Assembly: GCF_003013475.1 (NCBI RefSeq) | Contig: NZ_PXZO01000010.1 | Span: forward strand, 1-64,000 | DNA: 64,000 bases | Origin: Brevibacillus porteri | GTDB taxonomy: Bacteria; Bacillota; Bacilli; Brevibacillales; Brevibacillaceae | Direction: 5' to 3' | Part shown: positions 33,284-42,094 of the stretch, in pieces | How positions within the stretch are numbered: the stretch's first letter is position 1 | How the letters are laid out: each line of letters starts with the position of its first letter | The notes under the pieces: model-generated | What the model was told of the DNA's origin: nothing | Database searches by the model: none | Seen by the model: the letters and a program-made list of their open reading frames with translations, nothing else | Program-made: the position numbers and the translations under genes

Positions 33284-34222
33284 TCAGCCCTGAAATACAC
33301 CAATTCGCCTTTTTGACTCCATATAGAGTACAAAAATAAATTTTTTGGCATTGATACGAGTAGAAGAGATCGTCATTTCCATCTGATTCTCCAGCTCTAG
33401 CATGCGTTTTCGCACCTCGGTAAAATCGAAGAATGTGGTCGCGTAGCTCTCGAATTTGGGATTGCTGTAATCGGTAAGCCCAAGGGAAGCCAGATGGGTT
33501 AATGCCTGATAAATGGATCTGCGAACCCGTTGTTCAGCGGCCTTCGTTTCCTTTTGGATCAAGACAGTCACTCCCTTCCCCAACTTGCGGGCAGCAATCG
33601 CCCAAAAAATATCGCGTAAAGGTGGGAGATTCACTTCCCCATCCCTTTCCTTCTCCCAGTGATACAGCCACTCCATCATGTCGAGTAAATCTTTGCTGCC
33701 TTTTTCGCTAATCATCCCCAGTTCGGTTAAGAGAAACCGTGCGGAAGACAAGATGCCCTTTTCATGATACGTTATTTCTTTTGAAAGAGCTGCCGTTACG
33801 TTCATACTGCCGGACAAAACGGAAAGCGACCGCTGAATACCCTCGATGGATTGCTGCAGCAATATGCGTTCCCGTACCTTTTGCAGAACACTGATGACCT
33901 CCAGTCGATTCACCGGTTTGGTCACGTAGTATTCGATCCCTGTCGCATACGCCTCTGCGATTATCTCCTTCGTTTCGATTTGCGAGATCATGACAATCTT
34001 GCCTGTAAAACGCCTCAGTTGGCGCACTGTTTCAATGCCATCTCGATTCGGCATCAAAAGATCAATCAACAAGATGTCTACTTGCTTCCAATTCAAAAAA
34101 TCGTGGTCAATCTGTAAACCATCCTCTGCTTCCCCACTTACCTCTCCCAAATCAGCATCCTCAATGATCTGAGCGAGCATGAATCGAATCGCCGGGTCGT
34201 CGTCCACGATGAAGTAGCGCAT
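33284..34222 (-). CDS. Response regulator with YcbB/GlnL-type output domain
   Basis: 312 residues: receiver domain (Asp7-9 cluster, phospho-acceptor Asp54 in LLIDLLMPNRD, YYVTKPVNRLE), then a C-terminal YcbB domain of about 180 residues, as in B. subtilis GlnL. There is no OmpR, NarL or ANTAR output. Its ATG is 4 bp after the kinase stop, so they are co-translated. In B. subtilis, GlnK-GlnL activates glutaminase and glutamine transporter genes; here the divergent TRAP operon is the evident target. Confidence 0.9.
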   Translation of the reverse strand: MRYFIVDDDPAIRFMLAQIIEDADLGEVSGEAEDGLQIDHDFLNWKQVDILLIDLLMPNRDGIETVRQLRRFTGKIVMISQIETKEIIAEAYATGIEYYVTKPVNRLEVISVLQKVRERILLQQSIEGIQRSLSVLSGSMNVTAALSKEITYHEKGILSSARFLLTELGMISEKGSKDLLDMMEWLYHWEKERDGEVNLPPLRDIFWAIAARKLGKGVTVLIQKETKAAEQRVRRSIYQALTHLASLGLTDYSNPKFESYATTFFDFTEVRKRMLELENQMEMTISSTRINAKKFIFVLYMESKRRIGVFQG

Positions 34223-34226
34223 TAGG

Positions 34227-35510
34227 TCACCCTTTCTGAATCAGAGTTGCGATTGGCAGGCGAATGCAAAATTGTGTGGTTTGTCCGCACGAGGCCTCGG
34301 CTATATCAATCCTTCCTTGGAGATTGTCTGTCACTTCCTTTACGTATGAAAGTCCTATCCCCGTGGAAGGCCTGCCTGATACATCGTATTTGGTCGTGAA
34401 TCCAGGCATGAACAAGAGCTCCTTGTCCTCTACCACTATGCCTGGCCCATCATCGGTCACATCAAAATGAATCCACTCCTGACTCTCGTCAATCGAGGCA
34501 ATGATCGAGATCATCCCCCGGTCGCGGATTGCTTCGACACTGTTGCCGACCAGATTGTTGATGAGTGAGAGTGTCGTGTAAATGTGGCAAGCGAGATAGG
34601 GCACCTCCACATTCGTTTCAAACTGAATGTCCTTCTCCAACAGTCTCGCGTACTTTCGTTGCACCTGAACTATAATAGCAATCAATTCGCCCAGTGGCAT
34701 ATAATCTCGTTCGTTCTCGTCAGAAATCAGCTTGGAAAGGCCTGCATATATGCGTTGATTGTCCTTTTTCACTTCATGCACTTGTCCGGCAAGGGACAGC
34801 AGCCGCTTTGCATATCGCTTGCTCGTCCCATCCTTGTGCTCCACCTCGTTCATCTCGCGATACAACTCATAGCAGCTGCGCGTGATTTCCTCAACCTGAT
34901 GCAATGTCTTTTTTAGATGAACAGATTCCTCGTACAAGTTGGAAATGAGCATCAACATCTGCTCGTTTCGATTGCGCTGTTGCTTTTCCATCCATTTCGC
35001 CTGACGCAGCTGAATCATATTGAAAAAACTAAGGACAAAAAAACTGCGTATCAAAGCAATGACGGCAATCGGCCCTACGACCTCCAGCTGAAAGACTCCC
35101 TCCCAGGATACAGCACGAAAGGACAGCTCTACCAAATTGGCAGCTATTTCTGAGACTGTCCCCAACAGTCCCACCCAAAGCGGTCGATGATGTAGTGTAT
35201 TAACGCGAAAAAGCGAGAATAGACAAGCAAAGGTAGCGTAATAGCAAAAGGCAGGGAAATGCATCTGAAGAGAAGGCAGAAACGAAAAGACATCTCCATA
35301 CAAGAAATCTAAGATTATTCGAAATAGAACAACAATTAATCCAGTTACTATCCCTGCCAAGAAAGAAGGACGCAGCCACAATAAAAAAAAGAAAAAAGCC
35401 GTTGTACCAAAGCTAATACGGAAATCATCTTGAAACGGGTGGAATTTGAGCTCCCCGGCAATCGGGACAGCAATGAGCATAAGCAGCAGGATCGAAAGGG
35501 TCTCTCTCAT
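34227..35510 (-). CDS. Sensor histidine kinase, GlnK (YcbA)-like
   Basis: 427 residues. The N-terminal 175 contain five or six hydrophobic helices (multi-pass membrane sensor). The probable phospho-acceptor His lies in QVHEVKKDNQRIYAG, and the ATPase domain shows NLVGNSVEAIRDRG, DDGPGI and STGIGLSYVKEV. This is the GlnK-type arrangement. The start ATG 35510 has only a weak ribosome binding site. It is divergent from the TAXI-TRAP operon across 137 bp holding a GlnL-like direct repeat. Confidence 0.9.
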   Translation of the reverse strand: MRETLSILLLMLIAVPIAGELKFHPFQDDFRISFGTTAFFFFLLWLRPSFLAGIVTGLIVVLFRIILDFLYGDVFSFLPSLQMHFPAFCYYATFACLFSLFRVNTLHHRPLWVGLLGTVSEIAANLVELSFRAVSWEGVFQLEVVGPIAVIALIRSFFVLSFFNMIQLRQAKWMEKQQRNRNEQMLMLISNLYEESVHLKKTLHQVEEITRSCYELYREMNEVEHKDGTSKRYAKRLLSLAGQVHEVKKDNQRIYAGLSKLISDENERDYMPLGELIAIIVQVQRKYARLLEKDIQFETNVEVPYLACHIYTTLSLINNLVGNSVEAIRDRGMISIIASIDESQEWIHFDVTDDGPGIVVEDKELLFMPGFTTKYDVSGRPSTGIGLSYVKEVTDNLQGRIDIAEASCGQTTQFCIRLPIATLIQKG

Positions 35511-35566
35511 AAAATGTTGCCCGCACTTCCTGTTTATTTCTTAGTTTACTATATTTTTCTATAGAT

Positions 35567-35582
35567 TTTTGTAGTTTTTTAT
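35567..35582 (+). promoter_or_regulatory. GlnL-type direct repeat before the TRAP operon
   Basis: TTTTGT-AGTT-TTTTAT matches the direct repeat TTTTGT-N4-TTTTGT reported for B. subtilis GlnL at 11 of 12 bases. A further TTTT-CTATAG copy lies immediately upstream. The downstream promoter candidate (CTTACA, 16 bp, TATAAA at 35614-35619) has a poor -35, consistent with a need for an activator. Confidence 0.6.
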
Positions 35583-35647
35583 AGACCTCCCCTTACAATG
35601 CCGAAGAAAGCCATATAAACAGAACATTTAGACTAGGGGGAATTATC

Positions 35648-36631
35648 TTGAAGAAGCGTCATTTTCTTCTCTCGCTCACACTGCTTCTGTCCATGTCGCT
35701 CATCACGGCATGTGGTGGCGGCAACTCTTCACAAGGAGGTGCAGGTGGAGGCGCCGATCCCTCCCAATTAATTATTGCAACAGGCGGTACAGGCGGCACT
35801 TATTTCCCACTCGGTGGCGGCATGGCTGACCATATAACGAAAAACGCTGGCCTCACTGCTACAGCACAAGCCACAGGCGCTTCAGCAGAAAACATTCGCC
35901 TCCTTCGTGATAAAAAGGCAGACATCGCCTTCACGCAAAACGACATTGCCGAGTATGCGTCAAAGGGAACGAACATGTTCCAGCAAGACGGTAAAATTGA
36001 TTCCTTCCAAGCATTGGGCGCTCTCTACGATGAGACCATCCAAATCGTCGTCTCTGCTGACAGCAATATTAAAAGCGTTGGCGATTTGAAAGATAAGCGC
36101 GTATCCGTAGGCGCTCCGGGAAGCGGCACTGAAGTGAACGCTCAGCAAATTTTAGAAGCATATGGCATGACCTTTGAAGACACCAAGCTCCAGCGCCTCT
36201 CCTTTGCTGACTCGGCCAAAGCCATTCAGGACGGCCAATTGGATGCTGCCTTCCAAACTGCTGGTACGCCTACCGCAGCAATCACGGAGCTGGCAGCGAC
36301 AACTGGCGTAAAAATCATTCCCATTGACGCGGACAAAATCGATGCGATCATCGCCAAATACCCTTACTACGTGAAAACGAATGTCCCCGCCAATACGTAC
36401 CAAACCGTTCCGGAAGAAGTGACCACCGTCTCCGTCAAATCAATGCTTTTGATTCGCTCCGATCTCAGTGAAGGCCTCGTGTACAAAGTAACAAAGGCGA
36501 TCTTTGAGAACAGCGACAAGCTCGGTCACGCCAAAGCCAAAGAAATCAAGCTGGAGAACGTGAAGAACGGCGTCAGCATCCCTGTTCACCCGGGCGCCCA
36601 AAAGTACTTTGACGAAAAAGGCGTGAAGTAA
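35648..36631 (+). CDS. TAXI family TRAP transporter solute-binding lipoprotein
   Basis: 327 residues. Lipoprotein signal with lipobox ITAC (Cys about 22), then a TAXI-type binding domain: IATGGTGGTYFPLGGGMAD after the leader, AQATGASAENIRLL and KRVSVGAPGSGTEVNAQ. Family members capture glutamate, 2-oxoglutarate or other dicarboxylates for TRAP permeases. TTG 35648 follows AGGGGG. It is the first gene of a three-gene operon under the GlnK/GlnL-like system. Confidence 0.93.
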   Translation: MKKRHFLLSLTLLLSMSLITACGGGNSSQGGAGGGADPSQLIIATGGTGGTYFPLGGGMADHITKNAGLTATAQATGASAENIRLLRDKKADIAFTQNDIAEYASKGTNMFQQDGKIDSFQALGALYDETIQIVVSADSNIKSVGDLKDKRVSVGAPGSGTEVNAQQILEAYGMTFEDTKLQRLSFADSAKAIQDGQLDAAFQTAGTPTAAITELAATTGVKIIPIDADKIDAIIAKYPYYVKTNVPANTYQTVPEEVTTVSVKSMLLIRSDLSEGLVYKVTKAIFENSDKLGHAKAKEIKLENVKNGVSIPVHPGAQKYFDEKGVK

Positions 36632-36637
36632 AGCCAG

Positions 36638-37171
36638 ATGGTTTTTATCCAGGAAGTATCAAAGCGAAGAGGGCGGACGTTGTTCCGCCTTTTCTCCTTC
36701 TTTCTTCTCGTCATTGTCATTTATGTGGGCATCGCCACTCCACTGATTCCCGCTCTGGTTATCCGGGATACACAGTCGAATCAGGTAGTTTGGCGTGCAA
36801 ACATACACAATGAAGCAGCCTTTGGCATCCGCTGGACTCATTCCATTCATCGGTCGACAATCGAGGAGCAATACCGGATTGTCGATGGTCAAATTATTTT
36901 GTCAGAGATGAGCTTTCACGACTACGGTATCGGCATGGAAAATGAATTGGCTCCTGGCGAGGAGCTGATTCTGGCCGATGGACGATTCCACGTTCGCAAT
37001 ATGCAGCGCTCTTTTCCTGCCCTACGGCTTTTTATCGGGCAAGTACGGGCTAATCATACGTTGCTTTTCGCTGGACAGGATATTCCGTTGAGCTTGATCT
37101 ACAAGCCGGGAGAAGCCATCACGATTCAGGCAGAAAAGCGATCCATTCTGAGCGAGTTAGGAGGTTACTAG
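36638..37171 (+). CDS. DUF1850 protein of TAXI-TRAP operon
   Basis: 177 residues: one N-terminal membrane anchor (RLFSFFLLVIVIYVGIATPL), then an extracytoplasmic DUF1850 domain with the family motif FGIRWTHSIHRSTIEEQY. DUF1850 genes are regularly found between TAXI receptor and fused TRAP permease genes, as here; the role is unknown. It starts 6 bp after the receptor gene and abuts the permease gene, with the permease's GGAGG inside its final codons. Confidence 0.88.
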   Translation: MVFIQEVSKRRGRTLFRLFSFFLLVIVIYVGIATPLIPALVIRDTQSNQVVWRANIHNEAAFGIRWTHSIHRSTIEEQYRIVDGQIILSEMSFHDYGIGMENELAPGEELILADGRFHVRNMQRSFPALRLFIGQVRANHTLLFAGQDIPLSLIYKPGEAITIQAEKRSILSELGGY

Positions 37172-39118
37172 ATGAGTACAACAACGAATATGAACCAGCA
37201 AGAGATGGATAAGCTGATCGCGCAATACGACAAGGAATCAGCCACACGCCAGCTTGCGGGTCCCATGAAGTGGATTTCTTTTGGTTTACTTGTCCTCTTC
37301 TCCCTGTACCAGTTATCCAGCACGCTTTTCTTCACGCTGCCTCCCCAGATTCATCGTCCGATCCACTTGGCCTTCGGTCTGGCACTTGTCTATCTGTTAT
37401 ATGCAGGAACACCCAAAGGCAACCATAACAAAATCGGACTCGTGAACATGATTCTCGCCTTGTTGGGTGTCTTCGTATCGCTGTATTGGGTCATTGACTA
37501 CGAAGGACTCGTAACCCGAACAGGTAACTATACGACGATGGATATGGTGGTCGGCGGTATTGCCATCGTGCTCGTCCTAGAGGCTGCACGACGAGTCGTC
37601 GGAATTCCAATCGCTCTCATCGCCACTATTTTTCTTTTATACACCTACTTCGGACCTTACATGCCAGGCTTTTTGGAGCATCGCGGCAGTGATGTCGAAC
37701 GGATTATCGGGCACAGCTACTACACACTAGAGGGTATTCTCGGTACTCCGCTCGCCGTTTCCTCTACCTTCATCTTTTTGTTTGTGCTGTTTGGCGCGTT
37801 TCTCGAAAAAACAGGGGTCGGTGAGTATTTTAACGATTTGTCGCTGGTCATTGCAGGCAAACGAATCGGAGGCCCTGCGAAGGTGGCCGTATTTTCCAGC
37901 GCCCTGCAAGGGACGATTAGCGGCAGCTCCGTTGCCAATGTCGTTACCTCCGGCGCCTTTACCATCCCGATGATGAAACGGCTCGGCTATCGTTCCGAAT
38001 TTGCCGCGGCGGTGGAAGCCTCGTCCTCTACTGGTGGACAAATCATGCCGCCTGTCATGGGGGCTGCTGCCTTTTTGATGGCGGAATTCATCGGCGTTCC
38101 TTACTTGGAAATCGCCAAATCTGCAATCCTTCCTGCGATTTTATTTTTCGTGGGCATCTGGATTATGACGCACTTCGAAGCAAAGCGCCTCGGGTTACGC
38201 GGACTCTCTAAGGAAGAACTACCGAACAAAAAAGAAGTTTTGAAAAAAATGTACTTGCTCCTCCCCATCGTGATCATTATTACCGCTCTGATGATGAACA
38301 TATCAGCCGAGCGCTCCGCGATTATCGGCATCATCTCCACCATTATCGTGGGCGCCTTCCGAAAAGAAACCCGCATGTCTATTGCTGATATTTTAGAAGC
38401 ACTTGCCTCAGGTGCCAGAATGGCTCTCGGTGTCGTGGCCGCAACTGCGTGTGCCGGAATTATCGTCGGTACGATTACGTTGACTGGGATCGGATTGAAG
38501 CTGGCAAATGGCTTGATTGATTTGGCTGGCGGTCAGCTTTTCCTTACGCTGTTTTTCACGATGATCGCATCGCTTATCTTGGGCATGGGAACACCTACGA
38601 CGGCGAACTACATCATCACTTCTACCATCGCTGCCCCGGCACTCATTCAATTGGGTGTACCAGCTATCGCTGCTCACATGTTTACGTTCTACTTTGGAAT
38701 CGTTGCAGACATTACACCGCCAGTTGCGCTTGCTGCCTTCGCTGCATCAGGCATCGCCAAGTCAAAGCCGATCAAAACAGGTGTAGAATCCACGCGGCTT
38801 TCGATTGCCGCCTTTATGGCTCCCTATATCTTCGTCGTTTCACCAGCCTTGCTGCTGATTAATACCACCTTGCTCGAATCGATTTGGGTTATGCTGACTT
38901 CAACGCTTGGGATGATCGGGGTGGGAGCAGGGTTGATCGGCTATTGGATGTCCAAGCTAAACGTCTTGGAGCGTATCCTTGCAGTTGCAGGTGGCGTGCT
39001 CGCGGTCATCCCTGGGATCGAAACGGATATCGCCGGTTTTATTTTGCTAGGGCTCGTTTTTTCCTTATCGTATTACAAAGCTCGCAAACAAAAACAATCT
39101 GTGCAAACGACAATATAA
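37172..39118 (+). CDS. TRAP transporter permease, fused DctQM type
   Basis: 648 residues with about 16-17 hydrophobic segments: a DctQ-like four-helix part (roughly 30-170) followed by a DctM-like core. Signature stretches include SALQGTISGSSVANVVTSGAFTIPMM, shown here only in parts as GSSVANV and GAFTIPMMKRLGYR, plus SSSTGGQIMPPVMGAAAF and LGMGTPTTANYI. It uses an ion gradient to import the substrate delivered by the TAXI protein. ATG 37172 follows TTAGGAGGTTACTAG. The fused form is usual for TAXI systems. Confidence 0.94.
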   Translation: MSTTTNMNQQEMDKLIAQYDKESATRQLAGPMKWISFGLLVLFSLYQLSSTLFFTLPPQIHRPIHLAFGLALVYLLYAGTPKGNHNKIGLVNMILALLGVFVSLYWVIDYEGLVTRTGNYTTMDMVVGGIAIVLVLEAARRVVGIPIALIATIFLLYTYFGPYMPGFLEHRGSDVERIIGHSYYTLEGILGTPLAVSSTFIFLFVLFGAFLEKTGVGEYFNDLSLVIAGKRIGGPAKVAVFSSALQGTISGSSVANVVTSGAFTIPMMKRLGYRSEFAAAVEASSSTGGQIMPPVMGAAAFLMAEFIGVPYLEIAKSAILPAILFFVGIWIMTHFEAKRLGLRGLSKEELPNKKEVLKKMYLLLPIVIIITALMMNISAERSAIIGIISTIIVGAFRKETRMSIADILEALASGARMALGVVAATACAGIIVGTITLTGIGLKLANGLIDLAGGQLFLTLFFTMIASLILGMGTPTTANYIITSTIAAPALIQLGVPAIAAHMFTFYFGIVADITPPVALAAFAASGIAKSKPIKTGVESTRLSIAAFMAPYIFVVSPALLLINTTLLESIWVMLTSTLGMIGVGAGLIGYWMSKLNVLERILAVAGGVLAVIPGIETDIAGFILLGLVFSLSYYKARKQKQSVQTTI

Positions 39119-39128
39119 GAAAACAAGC

Positions 39129-39192
39129 AAAAACCCTCCCAAGCATTCGTTTCCTTTTGCCAGGAAGCTCTTTTGCTTAGGAGGGTTTTCTT
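39129..39192. terminator. Bidirectional terminator after the TRAP operon
   Basis: AAAACCCTCC pairs with GGAGGGTTTTC across a long loop that contains AGC/GCT pairing. It separates convergent operons. Confidence 0.8.
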
Positions 39193-39195
39193 CTT

Positions 39196-40116
39196 TTATT
39201 CTTCTTGTTCGCTTCGAATCATTTTGGTCCAGCCGTCTACTTGCTCCACGCGGCGTTCCTTCATCAGCTTGCCGAGTGCCCGCTTGAAGCTGGACTTGCT
39301 CATTTGGAATTTTTCTCGGATGACTTCTGCTTCTGTCGAATCGGTATAAGGCATGGCCCCGTCACGATTGATCATATAGCGCAGCAGCTTGTCCGCATCT
39401 TCGCCATACTGCACTTCTTTGCGCTCTTTCATAGAACCGTTCAGACGGCCATCCTCACGTACAAAGCTAATTCGGCAGCGCACAGTTTGTCCGAGGCGCA
39501 GACGCCCTACCATTTCATCACGATGAATGAAAAGGATATGCTCGTCCTCCGTCAACAGGAATGCACCTGCTTGAATCACTTTGTAGACCGTACCTTCTAC
39601 AGACTGGTTTTTCATACTCTGATCTGCCATTGCTGCGATCTTGACAATTTCGTTTTCAGTGACTGGCTTTGCCAAGAGTCTGCCGAGCTTGTCCTGCTTC
39701 AGCGCTACCAGCATTTGATCCTTGGGACGCGGCCATTCATCAGTATGCTTGGGCAGGTCATCGATGAACAAGAGCAGATCCTTGTTAATGCCGTTGTCCA
39801 GGAATACGCCCATGCGCGGAGAAATGTCCACGACTTCCAGCCAGCCGTATTCACCCATGCCGACATGAGGCATGTCCATGGTCGCAGCCAGTCGGTTTTC
39901 GTGATCATGGTACAAAAACACTTCGACCTCATCATCGATATGTAAACGCTCGTGCGCTTCATTGGCATGGAGAAACACTTCATCTTTGCCATCGCGCAAA
40001 AAATAGCCGATTTCCGTTTTTCGCGCTACCGTCATGGTAAGCGTCATCCCTGCCTCCAAATTGCCGTTCTGAATGATTTGGGGCTCACGCTTTTCACGCA
40101 TTTGTCTTTTGTACAT
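39196..40116 (-). CDS. cvfB: S1-like RNA-binding protein CvfB
   Basis: 306 residues: three S1-like OB domains and a C-terminal winged helix (SKSSFKRALGKLMKERRVEQ), the CvfB/YitL layout. In staphylococci CvfB affects virulence-gene expression by binding RNA. The first domain begins at AGMTLTMTVARKTEIGYFL and the second at MGVFLDNGINKDLLLF. The ATG at 40116 with GCGAGG upstream is favoured; in-frame starts at 40143 and 40152 lack a clear Shine-Dalgarno. Monocistronic. Confidence 0.88.
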   Translation of the reverse strand: MYKRQMREKREPQIIQNGNLEAGMTLTMTVARKTEIGYFLRDGKDEVFLHANEAHERLHIDDEVEVFLYHDHENRLAATMDMPHVGMGEYGWLEVVDISPRMGVFLDNGINKDLLLFIDDLPKHTDEWPRPKDQMLVALKQDKLGRLLAKPVTENEIVKIAAMADQSMKNQSVEGTVYKVIQAGAFLLTEDEHILFIHRDEMVGRLRLGQTVRCRISFVREDGRLNGSMKERKEVQYGEDADKLLRYMINRDGAMPYTDSTEAEVIREKFQMSKSSFKRALGKLMKERRVEQVDGWTKMIRSEQEE

Positions 40117-40220
40117 ATTTATTTTTTCCTCGCTCTCTACCATTGTGCACACTAACTATACCCATCCCCCGCAAGAAAATACCACAACTTTTTTCTAACA
40201 AAATAACGATGCGAAACGAA

Positions 40221-40308
40221 ATAGGCAAGTCTTCCATTCACGGACATACATATGACAGTAAGACTGGCTTGGCCCTACTTTTCCAAGACTGGAGTGACTC
40301 TTGCCTAT
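40221..40308 (+). promoter_or_regulatory. Long-range inverted repeat pairing with the uppP start region
   Basis: ATAGGCAAG (40221-40229) is perfectly complementary to CTTGCCTAT (40300-40308), which covers the start codon. Between them lies a direct repeat AAGACTGG at about 40261 and 40285. Pairing would hide the initiation site of uppP in an RNA fold of about 88 nt. Confidence 0.35.
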
Positions 40309-41086
40309 GCTGTTGTTGCTTGAACATATTTTTCTCGGCATTGTACAAGGCTTGACTGAATTTTTACCGATATCAAGCACGGGTCATCTCGTCCTGTTTC
40401 GCAAAATGTTTGGTATGCAGGAGGTAGGCCTTTTATTTGACACGATGCTTCATTTCGGTACGCTGATCGCTGTCGTTATCGTCTTTTGGCCACAAGTTCG
40501 TTTTATCATCATGAATCCGATGAGCAAGCTGACAAAGCTATTGGTCGTAGGCACGATCCCTACCGCAGTGATCGGACTCGCCTTTGAAGATTATTTTGAA
40601 GAAATCTCCCAGACAGGCATTACGATCGGCTGGGAATTTCTCGCGACAGGGGCGATCCTCTGGGCAGTGGAGTCCATGCGCCGTGGAAATCGGAGATTCC
40701 AGGAAATCAACTACAAGGACGCCCTCCTCATCGGAACACTGCAAGGTGCAGCGATCCTGCCTGCTATTTCCCGCTCAGGGCTGACGATTGCCGGTGCTCT
40801 CCTGCGCGGAATCGACCGTGCTGATGCTGCGCGCTTTTCTTTTTTAATATCCTTGCCCGCGATTCTGGGTGCTTGTGTCTTGCAAACAGTCAAGCTCGTA
40901 GAAACACCGCTTGAAACAGCTTTATTGATCCCGATGCTCGTGGGCACCATGTTTGCCGGACTAGCTGGCTATGTAGCCATTCGCTGGATGCTTACCATCA
41001 TCAGTACAGGCTCGATGAAAGGCTTCGCTATCTACGTCTGGGTATTGGGCGGGTTAATTTTACTCATGCAGCTCGTGGGCTGGTAA
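40307..41086 (+). CDS. uppP: Undecaprenyl-diphosphatase UppP (BacA)
   Basis: 259-residue membrane phosphatase that regenerates undecaprenyl phosphate for cell-wall synthesis and gives bacitracin tolerance. Both active-site motifs are intact: GLTEFLPISSTGHL near residue 15 and ILPAISRSGLTI (PGxSRSG-type) near 155. About eight transmembrane helices. ATG 40307 fits the family N-terminus, but TTG 40301 is 6 nt after GGAG and could be used. Single gene with its own terminator. Confidence 0.93.
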   Translation: MLLLLEHIFLGIVQGLTEFLPISSTGHLVLFRKMFGMQEVGLLFDTMLHFGTLIAVVIVFWPQVRFIIMNPMSKLTKLLVVGTIPTAVIGLAFEDYFEEISQTGITIGWEFLATGAILWAVESMRRGNRRFQEINYKDALLIGTLQGAAILPAISRSGLTIAGALLRGIDRADAARFSFLISLPAILGACVLQTVKLVETPLETALLIPMLVGTMFAGLAGYVAIRWMLTIISTGSMKGFAIYVWVLGGLILLMQLVGW

Positions 41087-41091
41087 TGCGA

Positions 41092-41122
41092 AAAAAGCCG
41101 GCTGCTTGCTCGCCGGCTTTCA
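41092..41122. terminator. Bidirectional terminator after uppP
   Basis: AAAGCCGG pairs with CCGGCTTT around an 11-nt loop; six T follow on the minus side. Confidence 0.85.
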
Positions 41123-41326
41123 TCTACTTTCTTCCTTGTCTGGATAACGGCTGGCAATTAATTTGCCTACCAATAAAATGATGCCATAGAACGCTGTTGC
41201 CAAAAGCGAAGTAGCCAGCCACGTCGCCGTCCCCAGCACCAGATAAAGTGCGGCATGAGCAACAAAGATACCTACCAGCCACACCATAATGTTCATTCGA
41301 TTAAAAAACGTCATCAAACTACGCAA
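41120..41326 (-). CDS. Small membrane protein, unknown
   Basis: 68 residues with two hydrophobic helices (IMVWLVGIFVAHAALYLVLG and WLATSLLATAFYGIILLVG) and a charged C-terminus. I do not recognise a family. TTG 41326 has GGAGG 10 nt upstream; ATG 41314 is the alternative. It shares a terminator with uppP and follows the Toprim gene on the same strand by about 65 bp. Confidence 0.65.
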   Translation of the reverse strand: MRSLMTFFNRMNIMVWLVGIFVAHAALYLVLGTATWLATSLLATAFYGIILLVGKLIASRYPDKEESR

Positions 41327-41390
41327 TTACCTCGCACCTCCACCATTCCATTTACTACTGTTATAGCCGATGAAACGGTGTTTTATCCCC

Positions 41391-41750
41391 TTACCGCTCT
41401 CCAAGATCAGGATGAGGCACAATAACCGCAAAGCCTGCTTGCTCCAGAATTTCTGCCAGTACGAAAAGAGGCGTGTCGGCAACCTCTCTGTACATTTTCG
41501 GCGTATGCAGATGGATCGCATCAGGAAAGTCTTCACTTAAATGGGTTCGCAATTTTTTCCCGCTGTCATCTTCATCGGTAAATAGGTATACCTCATCTGC
41601 ATCTGCTGCTTCTGTTTGAGCCAGCAACTTCTCCCCCTTTTCCAAGCTGTAGGAACCGTATGTACAAAGAATAGTGACAGGCTCAGCCAGCACCCGAAGC
41701 AAGCGTTCTTTGTCTGTCTTCCCCTCCACGATCATGACACACCCTGCCAT
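41391..41750 (-). CDS. Toprim domain protein (RNase M5/OLD-type small Toprim)
   Basis: 119-residue stand-alone Toprim fold. The catalytic Glu is in IVEGKTDKERL (about residue 9) and the DxD motif is in YLFTDEDDSGKKLR (about 56-60). Stand-alone Toprims related to RNase M5 and primase act in nucleic-acid cleavage or are of unknown role. ATG 41750 is preceded by GGAGGATGGGAACGG; an ORF start at 41777 overlaps that site. Confidence 0.85.
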   Translation of the reverse strand: MAGCVMIVEGKTDKERLLRVLAEPVTILCTYGSYSLEKGEKLLAQTEAADADEVYLFTDEDDSGKKLRTHLSEDFPDAIHLHTPKMYREVADTPLFVLAEILEQAGFAVIVPHPDLGER

Positions 41751-41886
41751 CCGTTCCCATCCTCCTGACGCACGCACGTTTTTTTATAGTATACCTCAAC
41801 TCTCACCTAGGAAAATGAGGATGACTACTCCCTTTCGAAACAAGACATCTTAAGAAAGCATCCATTAACAAACAGGGGGTAGTAAC

Positions 41887-42045
41887 ATGTCCAAATTCAA
41901 AAGTGCCAAAAACCTGAATCAAAAAGGATTAGCCGTAGCAGGGCTAACCAGTAGTACGGTTGCGGATGATACACATACCGAAGACAACCAAGGATCTTCC
42001 TATCTGCATCAACACAACAACGAAAATAGGAAGAATCAAAAATAA
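41887..42045 (+). CDS. Small hydrophilic protein, unknown (52 residues)
   Basis: 52 codons from ATG 41887 to TAA 42043-42045 behind GGGGGTAGTAAC. The product is polar and Asn/Gln/Lys/His-rich (LNQKGLAVAGLTSSTVADD in the middle, then a hydrophilic tail), which resembles small spore or stress proteins in composition, but no family is recognised. It lies in the short gap before the ArsR gene. Confidence 0.6.
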   Translation: MSKFKSAKNLNQKGLAVAGLTSSTVADDTHTEDNQGSSYLHQHNNENRKNQK

Positions 42046-42059
42046 AAGGAATGAAATGG

Positions 42060-42088
42060 TTGCCTGGATAGAGTTTCCTTAGTAAGAT
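42060..42088 (+). promoter_or_regulatory. Promoter giving a leaderless arsR-type transcript
   Basis: TTGCCT (42060-42065), a 17-bp spacer and TAAGAT (42083-42088). The ATG of the regulator starts 7 nt after the -10, so transcription would begin at or next to the start codon. No Shine-Dalgarno is present. Confidence 0.5.
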
Positions 42089-42094
42089 AGTTTT

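Noticed and set aside
33284-34222. This response regulator as the ANTAR antiterminator for the eutH leader
   Set aside because: Its output region is a YcbB-type domain of about 180 residues, not the short three-helix ANTAR domain; a EutV must be sought elsewhere.
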